A stretch of 64,000 nucleotides of DNA from Ianthella basta. Its lineage: Eukaryota > Porifera > Demospongiae > Verongiida > Ianthellidae. A model generated the notes under the pieces. The model did not search any database. It had not been told where the DNA came from and worked only from the letters and a program-made list of their open reading frames with translations. Numbering within the stretch: the first letter of the stretch is position 1; every line of letters begins with the position of its first letter. Location: assembly GCA_964019415.1 (NCBI GenBank), contig OZ025883.1, forward strand, positions 7,135,139-7,199,138, in the 5' to 3' direction. This document shows, in pieces, positions 1 through 15,100 of this stretch. A program made the position numbers and the translations under genes.

Positions 1-3954
<3,954 letters not shown>

Positions 3955-4227
3955 GCCATGAAGCAGTTCATTGTCTGTGATGCTGAAGTGGCCAGAGATT
4001 GGAGCCTGATAGCCATCCATCTGGGTGTGGAGGCCTCTGTTGTGAGAATGGCCACAGCAAACCGATGTGAGCATGCGTGTGCAAACATCTTAGAGCAGTG
4101 GTTGTCATGGGAACCAGGGACAGGAGAGAAGGGGAGAACTTGGCGCACTGTGTTGTCAGCAGTAGAGTACGCTGGACACAATGCCTTCTCACAGCAACTC
4201 AACACAGAGCTCTTCCGTCGCCAGTGA
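3955..4227 (+). pseudogene. Death-domain coding segment stranded behind a premature stop
   Basis: In gene B the same exon reads through Leu-Gln-Ala-Met-Lys. Here the Gln codon is TAG (3952-3954), followed by GCC and then ATG 3958. The remaining 89 codons (MKQFIVCDAEVARDW to ELFRRQ, stop at 4225-4227) are fully open and closely similar to gene B's functional-looking death domain. Either the domain is lost, or it is made by read-through, by reinitiation at ATG 3958, or from a separate transcript. No promoter specific to it is evident. Confidence 0.7.
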
Positions 4228-4400
4228 ACTTGGACCCCAGCAGTACAGAACTCACAGTACATTGTAACTACATACATACATACATACATGCATGGCAGTA
4301 GTATAAATTGTGTAGTGTGCCCTTTGTCTATGACAGTTTACAATGCAGCTTCAACTGTGGGCACGTGATCAGAGCTATTGCGCAACCCAGAATTTTAGCC

Positions 4401-4414
4401 GTTGGCATGGTAAC
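4401..4414 (+). promoter_or_regulatory. X-box (RFX site) upstream of the duplicated ODAD1 start
   Basis: GTTGGCATGGTAAC is a near-perfect imperfect palindrome of the RFX X-box type (GTNRCC-N-RGYAAC). It lies 54 bp before ATG 4468 in the truncated ODAD1 copy and is also present in the full copy at 16431. X-boxes drive cilia genes in animals; use here is inferred. Confidence 0.6.
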
Positions 4415-4467
4415 GAAGTCTATGCGAAAGGGGAAAGCTCGAGCAAACTGTAGTGAGGAGAAGCGAA

Positions 4468-5323
4468 ATGTTAAAGCTTCAGAGTCGTTATGGAGAGGAG
4501 CCGGACCCTGAGATGGAGGCAATGGGTAAGTAAGCACACTTGTCGGTCATTCGCTAGCTGCGCACTCTTTAACGGCTTGCATGCCCGCCCCCTCCTCTGC
4601 ATGGTCTCCGTCAGCCAAGGAGGACCTGGCCAAGCTACAGCGGCAGTTCCGTATTACAGAGGAGGGTCGAAAGAGCTACACAGACAAAGCACAAAACAGT
4701 CTAAGGAAGCAAAAGTAAGCAGTATCCACTTGACAGGCACTGTGGCCGGCCAACATTGGCATACCTTAATGTGTAGTATGATGGTGACACTGTGCGTGTG
4801 TGCGTGCGTGCAGGGCCGTGATTGAGATGTTGGAAGCAGAGAACAAAGATCTCAAGAAGAACCTCAGCCTGGCAGGGAGTCGTCAGAATGAGTTGAAGGA
4901 CTCATCCATCGCAGAGCAGTTTGAGGAGCTGATTGAGCGTCGGCTGGACTACAAGCAACTGATTGGTGAGGAGCAGCAAGCCATCAGTGAACTGGAGAGG
5001 AGGATCAGAGAGAAACAGCAGCAGATCAGTCGGCAGTGCAAGGAGATGGGAGGGTGAGGGGCGGGGCTGCTAGAGTGGAGTGGGCGGGGCATACATAAGA
5101 TGGGGTGGGTGGGGTCTTAGAGGTAGAGTGGGCCAGAACACTGGGTGGAGTGGGTGGGGACTTAGGGTGGAGTGGGTGGGGCCTAAGAGATGGAAATGTA
5201 TGAAGTTGCTCAGTGTTATGACTCTACTGTCCTGTCTCCCCCTCCTGCAGTGTCCACAGTAGCCAGCAGCAACACATCAACACTCAGAAGAAGATCAGAG
5301 TGTTGGAGAACAGACTGGACAAT
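4468..5323 (+). pseudogene. ODAD1/CCDC63-like 5' fragment (exons 1-4 only)
   Basis: Exons 4468-4525, 4615-4714, 4814-5053 and 5251-5323 match exons 1-4 of the complete gene at 16498-20215, with intact splice sites and no stop (157 codons). Exons 5-14 are missing: homology ends about 20 bp into intron 4, where unrelated sequence and then mTOR fragments follow. Splicing to the next mTOR-derived exon (5505) would shift frame and soon terminate. It is therefore a truncated duplicate that could still be transcribed from its own X-box promoter. The intact frame suggests a recent duplication. Confidence 0.8.
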
Positions 5324-5504
5324 GTGCGTGAGCCCCTCCCTCTTGGGGTCCAGTGCATCCTATGGGGGATCCGGTGCGTCCTATGAGGGGTCCAGTGCAT
5401 ATTATGGGGGGTCAAGTACGTCCAATGAGGGTCCAGTGTGTCCAAAATGGGGTGCAGTACGTCCTATAGGGTCTTGCTTTCATGGTCTCCCTTGGTCTCC
5501 ACAG

Positions 5505-5631
5505 GGAGGGTCTCCAAGAATGACTGGGTGGAGTGGTTATGTCAGCTTGGAGTGGAGCTGCTGAAGGAGTCCCCTAGCCCCACCCTGCGTTCCTGTTGGA
5601 CTCTTGCTCAAGTGTACAAGTCACTTCCTCA
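5505..5631 (+). pseudogene. mTOR FAT-domain fragment 1
   Basis: The stretch reads [16 protein letters not shown], then [15 protein letters not shown] and LAQVYK, which I recognise as part of the mTOR FAT domain just before the conserved FVSCW segment. An acceptor (CCACAG) and a GTGAGT donor are present, and the frame joins correctly to fragment 8014-8182 (giving [12 protein letters not shown]). The region 5346-5504 holds degenerate 19-20-bp GGTCCAGTGC-type repeats. Confidence 0.75.
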
Positions 5632-6009
5632 GTGAGTGGAGTGTGTGTGTGTGCATGAGTGAGAGTGACTGGTGAGTGCTTGAGTGAGTGGCAGTGGCAG
5701 TACTCTATACTGAGACTGTTTTGGGACTGTAAATCACAATCTTTTGTATTTTAAGTATTGAAATATTAAAAAATGCTATATTCTGAATAAGGCCACTTTG
5801 ACAATAAAAAGTTTGTGTTTCCATGATGAGGTGTGTGAAAATTTTAACCTGAAAATTTGTGAATGTTTTATTGCAACACTTTGATAAAATTGCATGCAGT
5901 GTTTGTCACTGTGGTAATGAGCATATGACAGTGATGTGAATCAATGATATAATTGCATCTTTGACTCACAGCCAAGTCACATGACTGTCATGTGACTTGG
6001 TTGTTGCAG

Positions 6010-6208
6010 GGAGAAGCTGTTCAAGCTGTCTGATGAGAACTGGTAGATTGTGGATGACGACATCTGGTGTGACAGCAGCCTTGACCGGGGGCCGGGTGGA
6101 GTGGTCTATGATGAGTGAGTACGTGCAGATGATCCCAGAGGACAGTGTTGAGTGGTGTTCTACCGGTCAGTGACAGCAGTGCAGGGGAGAGGTACCTGCT
6201 GGCCCAAC
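6010..6208 (+). pseudogene. mTOR FAT-domain fragment 2, frameshifted and out of order
   Basis: It begins after TTGTTGCAG with EKLFKLSDENW and then an in-frame TAG. In a shifted frame it reads WSMMSEYVQMIPEDSV, matching the mTOR FAT stretch with EEY..MIP. A second shift is needed to continue into FYRSV and ERYLLAQQ before a GTGAGG donor. In the protein this part follows the fragments at 8014 and 8324, yet in the DNA it precedes them. I see no gene in the AT-rich DNA between 5632 and 6009. Confidence 0.6.
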
Positions 6209-6593
6209 AGGTGAGGATTCTGTGTGTGAGTGCACTGTTAAGACTGCTGTGCTGTCCTGTGCAGCCAGTTCTATTGACCAGAGCTCAGTACATGGCCTCA
6301 CACTTAAACCTGCCACAACTCTTGCTGTGTGTGATTAGCTGGTTGCATTTGGGTGTGATGTTAAGTGCCATCTTGGTGAGTGTGGACGGAGCACAGTTTG
6401 GTGTCCTTGAAGAGGTAGCACTGACTTCCTGTGGTTTGTAACACTGCCAGCATGCCTGTGTGAACACCCCATACGGGTCTCATTGGGCCAGGAAGTGACT
6501 GTACTGAGCAATCTGTTTAGGATGTCCTTCTGTTCTAGTCAAGGAGTGGACACACGTACAACACACATACACACACACTACACAGTCCAAAGT

Positions 6594-6598
<5 letters not shown>

Positions 6599-6660
<62 letters not shown>

Positions 6661-6666
6661 CACACA
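6599..6666 (+). repeat. (CA)n microsatellite
   Basis: A CA dinucleotide run of about 65 bp. The surrounding region 6209-8013 contains no supportable gene. It shows a short repeated phrase CTGGGATGTAAACCTCTA at about 6838 and 7532, and an unrecognised 84-codon ORF at 7267-7521. Confidence 0.95.
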
Positions 6667-8013
6667 CCACACATGCAGGAAGTACTCACACCCTGAATGA
6701 GGAAACCAGCAACCACAAGCAGGAAACACTATAGAAACATGTATGGCATTCCTACACAACTCTACTCTAACTCTAACTATGAATTGTTCACAGTAAAACA
6801 GGAGGAACATCATTTCTGAGTTATTGTTGCAACTTGTCTGGGATGTAAACCTCTAGCTCTACAACACATGAATTGTAAGATCCAAGTCCATACCCTGGAC
6901 ACAGCTCACCCTGATGGTGTGTTGTGTACAGTGGGAGGACCTCCTCAAGCTAAGCATACTACTAGTGTTGTTTAATGTAGTGTGGAGAGGTTTGTGTCCC
7001 TCAAACTATCCCATGCACCCAATGGTGTGGTGTGTAGTGCAAGTTACTGTCCCATATGGTGACTACACATGTGTGCATGTATTATTGGGTGAGCCTGAGC
7101 AAGCCCCACTCTAGTGTGTAGTCTATGCTTGGGGTCAGCCGGCTATCTACCTAGCTATCAGTTAGGCATCAGTGGCTGCATACATGGGCAGGGTTTGAGG
7201 CTCATCGGGGCCTGTTTCTTGGCCACATCACAAGATGGCTGATGGGACTGCCCACATCCAAAGTTCTTGTCACGGATTCACATTCGGACACCAGAATTGG
7301 GTGTCTTCGCAGGCAAAGAACCAGAGCACCTTTACATTTGCACAGTGTGTGGCCGTATGCTACGGATACACTGTGGAACAATGAACAGAACGGCCCAGGG
7401 TGTGGCTGTTCTATACTTTCCGTTCTTTGTCAGTGATTCAATCCTGCGGACGCTGGAATGTGGTGGATTAGTGGGAGAGTATGCACAGGCTATACCATTT
7501 GTGGGGCATTGTTGTCAGTGAACAGCTTTCTATCTGGGATGTAAACCTCTAACTGTATGTTTGTTTCATTTGTGATTCACCTAGCAATAGGCTCTAATGT
7601 AGTGTTGAAATTGTGCTAATTGTGACACATCTTGTCCAAGTGTGTCCTGCATCGTCTTGCAGTGGTTGTGTGTATCATTGTGTGTGTATGTGCATGTGTT
7701 TGTAAGCACCACACTGTGTACATAGCAATGTGTGTGTTGTGTGTACATGAAGGTAGCAATGTGTGCACATTCCACACCACCAGGCCTGTCCACACTTCCA
7801 AGCTCTTTCCGTTCTCCTCAACCCGTCTTCAAACTGCCACACCTCCATTGCCTGTTTGTCAGGCACACTCAGTGACATGTATGTGACTGGACTCAGGCTC
7901 CCCCCACAATGCCATACACTCACCTAGTAATACATTATGTGAATTGTACATGTTTGGTTTCCAATACACCCACTCTATTGTATGTGTTGTCTGTCTCCAC
8001 TCCTCCCCTGCAG

Positions 8014-8182
8014 TGAGCTGTTGAATGTGTCCTTTGTCTCCTGCTGGATGGAGCTGGGGACAGCTCAGAAGGAGGACTTGGTGGTCAATCTGAAGCTGGC
8101 TCTCTCTGTCCCCAACATCCCTGAGATCACACCGACACTCCTCAACCTTGCAGAGTTTATGGAACACTCCAAGGTGGCCTCT
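8014..8182 (+). pseudogene. mTOR FAT-domain fragment 3
   Basis: Reads [15 protein letters not shown], then [13 protein letters not shown] and [12 protein letters not shown], the best-conserved FAT segment of mTOR. A CCTGCAG acceptor and GTAAGC donor flank it, and it is in frame with both 5505-5631 and 8324-8457. This exon has no disabling mutation of its own. Confidence 0.85.
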
Positions 8183-8323
8183 GTAAGCTGGGCTCTTACT
8201 GAGTGTGCTCTTATTGGGTGTGCTCTTATTGTGTTGGCTTTGGTGTGCTTTAACTATAGGCAGTGGGCCTATATTAGTAGCGTTACTATAGAGCATGTCC
8301 ACTGATTGTAGCCCCTCCCCCAG

Positions 8324-8457
8324 GGTCACCTGACACTGAACCCCGCCCTCCTGGGGGAGTGTCCCTAGAACTGCCGATCATATGCCAAGGCCCTCCACTA
8401 CAAGGAAGTGGAGTTCCACAAAGGACCCAACACCAAGATCATGGAGTCCCTCATCAG
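8324..8457 (+). pseudogene. mTOR FAT-domain fragment 4 with in-frame stop
   Basis: Continues the previous exon in phase 0: GHLTLNPALLGECP, then TAG at 8366-8368, then NCRSYAKALHYKEVEFHKG and IMESLI before a GTGAGA donor. The YAKALHYKE motif is diagnostic for mTOR. The stop falls where a coding residue is expected, so the copy cannot encode intact mTOR. Confidence 0.85.
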
Positions 8458-8879
8458 GTGAGAGGGAGGTGTGTGTGTGGTGTGCACTGTGTGTTTATGT
8501 ATGTGTACATGTTTGTGTGTGGGAAGGAGTGTGTTTAGGAACACAGTTTGGTGCTCTTGTTCCCATTTCCAGTTTTGTCTGTCACACACACACACACACA
8601 CACAACTATAGCTACACTCACATGTAGTGTGCTGGTTGGGAGGGAGAAACTCTTCTTGAAGCTCTAGTAACCCCTAACTCTTTAATTTGCTCCCCGGCCT
8701 CTGCCACTCCCTCCCCCTTTCCCACCCTCTCTGTCCCTACCTCCTCCCCTCCCCTTTTGCCCGTCCCTCCAGGGTAAAGATGTCAGTTGTTGCCATGGTG
8801 ACCTGTCCTCATCACATGACCCCTCTTGTTGATGTGTGTGGGAGGGGGGAGAAGGTCCCACCTCTCCCCTCTGTCCCTC

Positions 8880-9780
8880 CCACCCCTCTCCTCTGCCCTT
8901 CCCACCCCTCACACTGTGCCCCTCCCACCCCTCACCCTCTGCCCCTCCCACCCCTCACCCTCTGCCCCTCCCACCCCTCACCCTGTGCCCCTCCCACCCC
9001 TCACCCTCTGCCCCTCCCACCCCTCTCCTCTGCTCCTCCCACCTCTTCTCTCTGCTCCTCCCGCCCCTTCCCTCCCCCTCTCTAACCCCTCCCCTCTTAA
9101 AGAGGTCTCTCCCATCCCTCACCCTCTGCCCCTCCCACCCCTCACCCTCTGCCCCTCCCACCCCTCACCCTCTGCCCCTCCCACCCCTCTCCTCTGCCCT
9201 TCCCACCCCTCACCCTGTGCCCCTCCCACCCCTCACCCTCTGCCCCTCCCACCCCTCACCCTCTGCCCCTCCCACCCCTCTCCTCTGCCCTTCCCACCCC
9301 TCTCCTCTGCCCCTCCCACCCCTCACCCTCTGCCCCTCCCACCCCTCACCCTCTGCCCCTCCCACCCCTCTCCTCTGCCCCTCCCACCCCTCACACTCTG
9401 CCCTTCCCAACCCTCATCCTCTGCCCCTCCCACCCCTCACACTCTGCCCCTCCCACCACTCACCCTCTGCCCCTCCCACCCCTTCCCTCTACCTCTCCCA
9501 CCCCTCATCCTCTGCCCCTCCCACCCCTCACCCTCTGCCCCTCCCACCCCTTCCCTCTACCTCTCCCACCCCTCACCCTCTGCCCCTCCCATCCCTCACC
9601 CTCTGCCCCTCCCATCCCTCACCCTCTGCCCCTCCCATCCCTCACCCTCTGCTCCTCCCATCCCTCACCCTCTGCCCCTCCCATCCCTCACCTTCTGCCC
9701 CTCCCACCCCTCCCCTCTGTCCTCCCACCCCTCACCCACTGTCCCTCCCACCCCTCACCCTCTGCCCCTCCCTCTCCTTT
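8880..9780 (+). repeat. CT-rich minisatellite, 23-bp unit
   Basis: About 38 tandem units of a 23-bp motif built from CACCCTCTGCCCCTCCC and ACCCCT, for example with starts at 9121, 9144 and 9167. The sense strand is more than 90 percent pyrimidine. Since 23 is not divisible by three, all forward frames give the same Pro/Leu/Ser-rich 23-residue periodic ORF. The polypyrimidine DNA upstream (8690-8770) is similar but not periodic. Confidence 0.95.
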
Positions 9781-9896
9781 CTCCACCTGCTGTTAGTGTA
9801 GTGTGTGTTACAGTACTCCTCTTCATGCATGCTGTACAAGTCACTCACTGACTTAGTTGGAGTGAAATAATGTACTCTCTCATCTGTCTCCCCTGT

Positions 9897-9898
<2 letters not shown>

Positions 9899-9981
<83 letters not shown>
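9899..9981 (+). repeat. (CA)n microsatellite
   Basis: A pure CA run of about 83 bp. No gene is supportable between 9982 and 10901; several short ORFs there lack splice context or recognisable domains. Confidence 0.97.
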
Positions 9982-9986
<5 letters not shown>

Positions 9987-10901
9987 GGTATTCATCCTTC
10001 TTGTCTGCTGATGTGGACAGTAACACTAAATACATACTCTATCTAATTATGTATTGTAAATGAGTCATAATTAATTTTGGTATTAATTCAAGTGGAGGCT
10101 ATTCATTAGAACACATGTCAGTGTAGTCTCCTGTTCAAGTGTTGCATGTCCACAAGTGTGTGTGTAGGTGTGTGCATGGTGAGCTCCTGTGTGGTCTGTC
10201 GTGACAGGACACTGCTGTAACCACATGCATGGCAAGGACTGGGTAGTGTAAACAGAGGTGGGTGTTGTAAGGATGTCAGTTATCATAGTGGAGGGAAGTA
10301 GAGGGTGGGTCATGTGAACAGGTGCATGGACTCCCAGGGCTCCTTTGGGACTGGTTAGTGCAAACAGACACCTCTAATCTCTGTTGTGCTAGTTCACACA
10401 TCAGGTCACTCTGGTCAGGAGGTGAATGCACACAGACTCCCCCTCAGGCCCCATTTGGAGAGGTCAGTCCAAGTAATGCAGACACCCCACACTCCCCTAG
10501 CTCACACAGCAGACCACTTCACTCTTCTGACCAACTCCCATGCACCCATCACTCAGTCATGGACCAGATGCATCACATCCAATGTACCCTTAGACCTGCA
10601 CTGTTAATGCACACACACATGTACAGTCCACCACTCACCCAATGTGGGCAGGAGTGTGTGCGTCTACTTGCACTCACTCTACAAAGTGCACAGTGTCCAC
10701 TGTGTACGGCATGAGCTGGTGTGGTAGACCGTGAAGGGACAGGTGGACAACGTGTACTTGGATGGAACAGCAGTGGAAGAATTGCGTATTATTTACACAA
10801 TCATGTTTTTTGTTCTGAAAGGAGCTTGAGTTATGAAGATCTCCATCTGACACAAGAGTAGCTATTTCACCCTCTCCCCATCTTGTCCTGCCCACCCTCA
10901 G

Positions 10902-10995
10902 ATGTTGGCTGACTAGCTATGACCACTTGTCTCTGCTGCAGAAGGTGGAGGTGTTTGAGCACACACTGGAGAGCACTCAGGATGAACTCCAGTAG
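10902..10995 (+). pseudogene. mTOR kinase-domain fragment 5, truncated
   Basis: After a CCCTCAG acceptor the frame reads LTSYDHLSLLQKVEVFEHTL, then DELQ, then TAG (10993-10995). QKVEVFEH is a characteristic mTOR catalytic-domain segment, normally followed by GDDL. About 500 residues of the protein between this and the FAT fragments are absent, so this is an isolated shard. Confidence 0.7.
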
Positions 10996-11082
10996 TTACA
11001 ACCTGTGACACTGTTGTGTGTACCACCAAAGGACACTGCAGTCACTGCTGTACATGTGTGTGTGCTGTGTATGCACTCATTA

Positions 11083-11290
11083 TGACGTCATTTGGGCGCC
11101 TTACCAGATATGGGTATTGTCGAGTCATTTCGTTGCTATGGTAGTCAGTGCTACACGCCCCAAAATCCAAGACCTTTAGTAGAGTTTGAGTTGTTCAGAG
11201 TCAGTGCTAGAGATAGAGTCGTAGTTGAGTTTGTCTGCGTCGTTCTCTACCGGCCGGGCAGCCCTGGGCCTGCCAGGTAGCTTAGTGGAG
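11083..11290 (+). promoter_or_regulatory. Probable promoter and untranslated first exon of gene B
   Basis: A perfect cAMP-response element, TGACGTCA (11083-11090), lies upstream of a GC-balanced stretch that ends in a strong donor, GGAG|GTAAGT at 11290/11291. The matching acceptor may be TTTTATTAG just before the ATG at 12146 or the ATGCAG at about 11478. The leader 11291-12145 has two degenerate internal duplications (about 11563-11640 with 11650-11730, and about 11786-11825 with 11960-12015) and no coding feature. Confidence 0.45.
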
Positions 11291-12145
11291 GTAAGTCCTT
11301 TTGCAAGTGGTTTGTGTGGAGTGGCTTGTTTGCTGTTTAGGAAGCGTTCAAGTGTGCAAATCTAGCTACAGTTCACTAGCTAGCTAATGGCTGTCAAGTA
11401 GTTAGCTAAGTCCAGTAATTTCTAGTTGCTTCAACTGCAGCTCATTTAGCTACAAATCTTTCCCATCTTTCATGCAGGTCACTCTCTCCCAACCGCCTTT
11501 TAATAGTGCCCGGCCACAGACCACACGGCCCAGTCTCTATTGTACCAGCTCAGCCAGCTGATACTTTCCCGTGCACACTCCTCCGACAGAGGAAGCATTG
11601 CGTCCCTTCTACACCAGGTTAACAGTTAACAGCAGCCTCGTAACTGACGCCTTCCTGTACGCACTCCAGCTACAGAGGAAGCGCTGCGTCTCTTCAGCAC
11701 TCAGTTAACAGTTGACAGCAGCCTCGCTGGAAATTCACACCGTTCGTTCTACCGTCATCAGCAGCGCCGTCCAGCCGAACACTTCAACACTCCTCCCTCC
11801 TTAACGCCTCGCCTCCTCCGCGACCAACACACTCAACCCACCCCCCTACGGCTCAGTCTCTCGCAAGTAGCCCTCCGCATCCGACTGACTCTTCACCGTA
11901 TTCGCTCCTCCAAGACCCCGTCCATTATCACCGTCTGGTTTCCCCCGTTCACCGTCCTGCTCAACACCTCCACACGCCTCCCTCCTTACCGCCTCGCCTC
12001 CTCCACCGACCACCAACAGCTGCAACTCTCCGCTTCGCTGAGGCATTTTGTCTCTCTCTGTGTGAAGTTGTTCATCCAACAAGTGGTCCATTGTGTCTTC
12101 TGTAGGTCACACCTTCACTTGTACTTTTATTAGAGAAAATTGGAG

Positions 12146-15100
12146 ATGGCTCTTTTGAGTGCTTGTAGAGAGGGTGACTTGTTCAAAGTGAGGCGGTTAA
12201 TTAAAGAGGGCTGTGATGTGAACACCAGAGGTGAGTATGGCACAACACCTTTAATACAGGCAGCTAGGAGGGGTCACAACCAAGTGGTGGAGGAGCTCAT
12301 TAGAGGAGGAGCTCGTGTGAATGTAACGGACAATGGTCAACGAACTGCCCTTCACTGGGCCAGCTGTTGGGGTCATTGCAGTGTTGTGAAAACACTGTGT
12401 GCAGCTGGTGCAGACACCAATGTACAAGATCAATGGGGAGTGACCCCTTTGATGAGTGCAACTTGGAGGGGTAGTGATGAAATAGTGTGTGAACTGATTA
12501 GAGCAGGTGCTAGTGTGAATGTTGTCACTAGCAGTGAGTGGTTGTTGGGTGTAGCTGCTGGCTCAACAGCCCTGCATTTTGCTTCTAAATACAAACGTAT
12601 TAAATGCGGTGTTCTCCTCGTGGAGGCAGGAGCAGACATGACAGTCAGAAACGAGGACTCCAAATCTCCCCTGGACCTTGCATCAGGTAACTTCCGACAA
12701 ACTATTCGACAGGCACAGTCTTTCTCTACCAAGCGCATTGTAGCAGTAATTGGCAATGCTGAACACGGCAAGAGTACACTGATAGCAGCTCTGCAAGCCG
12801 AGGGCAAAAGCATCTTCAAGAGGTTCTTCAACAGGTTTGCACAAGTGGAGGACATCAGACAACGCACAGCTGGAATTGAAGCAGTCCAGTTCTCCAGTCG
12901 TAAGTATGGACAGACATTGTTCTACGACTTTGCCGGTCAGACTGATTACCACGGCCCTCATCAGTCCTTCCTGGAGGCCATGCTGAGCAAGCCAGGAGTG
13001 TCAGTGACCCTGTTACTTCTGGTAAAGGCAACTGATGAGGAAAACATCATCACGCAACAAATCACTCGTTGGCTGCAACCTCTAGCTCTTATGTCAGCCC
13101 CATCCACTCCACAAGTGATCCTGGTTGGCAGTTTCCTTGACCGAGTAAAGTCCAAAGAGGAAGCAGCCGAGAAGCTTCTACGATGCACTCAGTCAGTGCA
13201 GGAGTTGCCTTTCAACATTCAGGGTCCCTGTCTCCTGGACTGCCGCAAGCCTGAATCTGAGGGAATCAATCAGATTTGTATCTTCTTTGTAAAGATACAC
13301 CCGCTACAGTTAAACCTCGGCACGCTCTCATACAACCTAAACTGGGTCCTAGCGCAATTGAAGAAAGCGTTCTGTGTTCCGGCCATCAAATTCCAAACTT
13401 TCCAGTCTTGGGTAGAGGACAATGCGAAAGCGCTCCTTTGGCATTTGCCCCCACCTGAGGAGGTGTGTCGGGACCTAACAGCTGTTGGTCACGCCCTCTT
13501 TCTCCCCAACAAGCAGGACTCATCCCAAAGTTGGCTCATCTTGGACCTCCAAGCTATTCTCCACAACGTGTATGGCACCCTGTTCAGTGGGTCCCAGGAC
13601 AAGGTCAACCAGTTTGGTCTCCTTCACTGCCATGAGGTGGCTGAGCTGTTTCCCAATTTGGATCCAGCAATGATCCAAGAGGTCCTTATCAACCTCGAGT
13701 TCTGCATTCAGGTAAATGCAAGGATGCTAGAAGATGGCCTTGTGGAGTTAACTGCCGGTACTGATGGAGAGAGATGTCTGTACTTCCCTGCTCTGGTGTC
13801 AGCCAAGCCTTGTGAGCTCTTCCGAAAGGATCCAGGGCCACAGAACTTCCAATGGGTGTGCTGGCAGCTGAGGACGGAGGAGAAGCACTTCATCTCTGCC
13901 CATCTCCTCCAATCCATCATCCTCCGTCTTGCAGCCAATCATGTGTTCACCCACAAGTTACCCAGTGTGAAAGAGCGCTGCAGTGTTTGGGTGAATGGCC
14001 TTTCCTGGAGGTCCACCAAAGGGGTGGACATAGCGGTCCAGATTAGCGACAGCAGCATGGTCCAGGTTGTCGGACGCAGCAAGGCAGGACCAGAGAAACT
14101 GCACCGATACTTATCAACCATTGTCCAAGACGTCATCAAGACAACTACCCAGCTGTCACCGAAGCTGAAGGCCACATCCTACATCGTCCACCCGTTCACA
14201 CCTCCTATGTTGGAGGACAGCAAAGCCCCTCCCCTTGACTCGCTGTATCCTGTTTTGGGTATTATCCATTGCATCAGTGAGGGAGATGACCATGTTCTAT
14301 CCCGACAACATGTTGGCCATCTTCCCAATCAGATGAGTCTCACTGAGTTGTTTGGAGGCTGGTCTCCTCCTCTGTCAGTTGTACAAAACATGGACTTTAA
14401 GAGGGAGCCGCAGAGTGGTGAGTGTGTGTTTCCTCTCCCTGTTTGATGGAAGCCATTCCTTCAGTGTACCTCCTTATTGTACCCTCATATACATGTAATG
14501 GCCACCCATTCAACTAGTATGATGTGGTGTTGACTAGCCTAAAGGTTGGACACTTGCTTCCTCCTCCTTTGTACCTGCAGCTCCACTCTCTTCAGACCTG
14601 CCCTCAGTACCGTCATCCTCCAGCTCCCAAAGTGGAGCTACCACTGCTGACAAGGGACCCTCCTCCCTAGACATGGAGGCACTGCCTACAGCACAGCAAG
14701 GTATGCTCCATGCAGTGTCACTACACACGAGTGCACCTCACAGTGTACCAAGTGTGGGAGGTGTGTCCCTACTGTCTCTGATGGAGTCTCATGCAATCCA
14801 CTAACCCCAGGTGTCATGTGGTGACCTCTTAGTGCACAGAGGAGGTTTAGTGTGTGGCTCAGTTAGCCAGTGACATTCAGATTTCGTGCTAATGCTAATT
14901 GGGAAATGGGGAATTCCCCCTACAGCTCCTAACATGTTATCAGGTTTGTGTACCATGTGTCTTCACTTTCCATGAAGCTGTACAAGTACTTGATGTCTTT
15001 CGGGACCAGTTCATTGAGAAAATGGATGCTAATGCTGTCGTCCTGGAACTTCTACACAACAATATCATTGATAGAGGTGACCAGAGGACAATCGCAGCAA

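Noticed and set aside
7267-7521. 84-codon ORF with a CTVCGRM motif hinting at a zinc-binding turn
   Set aside because: Only one CxxC-like pair, no recognisable family, no clear splice sites, and it lies among pseudogene debris.
8826-9851. 341-codon Pro/Leu/Ser-rich ORF
   Set aside because: Frame-independent translation of the 23-bp minisatellite; no splice context or conserved domain.
5505-10995. A functional mTOR gene
   Set aside because: Stops at 8366 and 10993, frameshifts, displaced order and most of the protein missing.
14446-14446. Gene B ending at the TGA at 14444-14446
   Set aside because: A strong donor at 14417 (AGTG|GTGAGT) joins in phase to exons encoding the CARD and the death domain.
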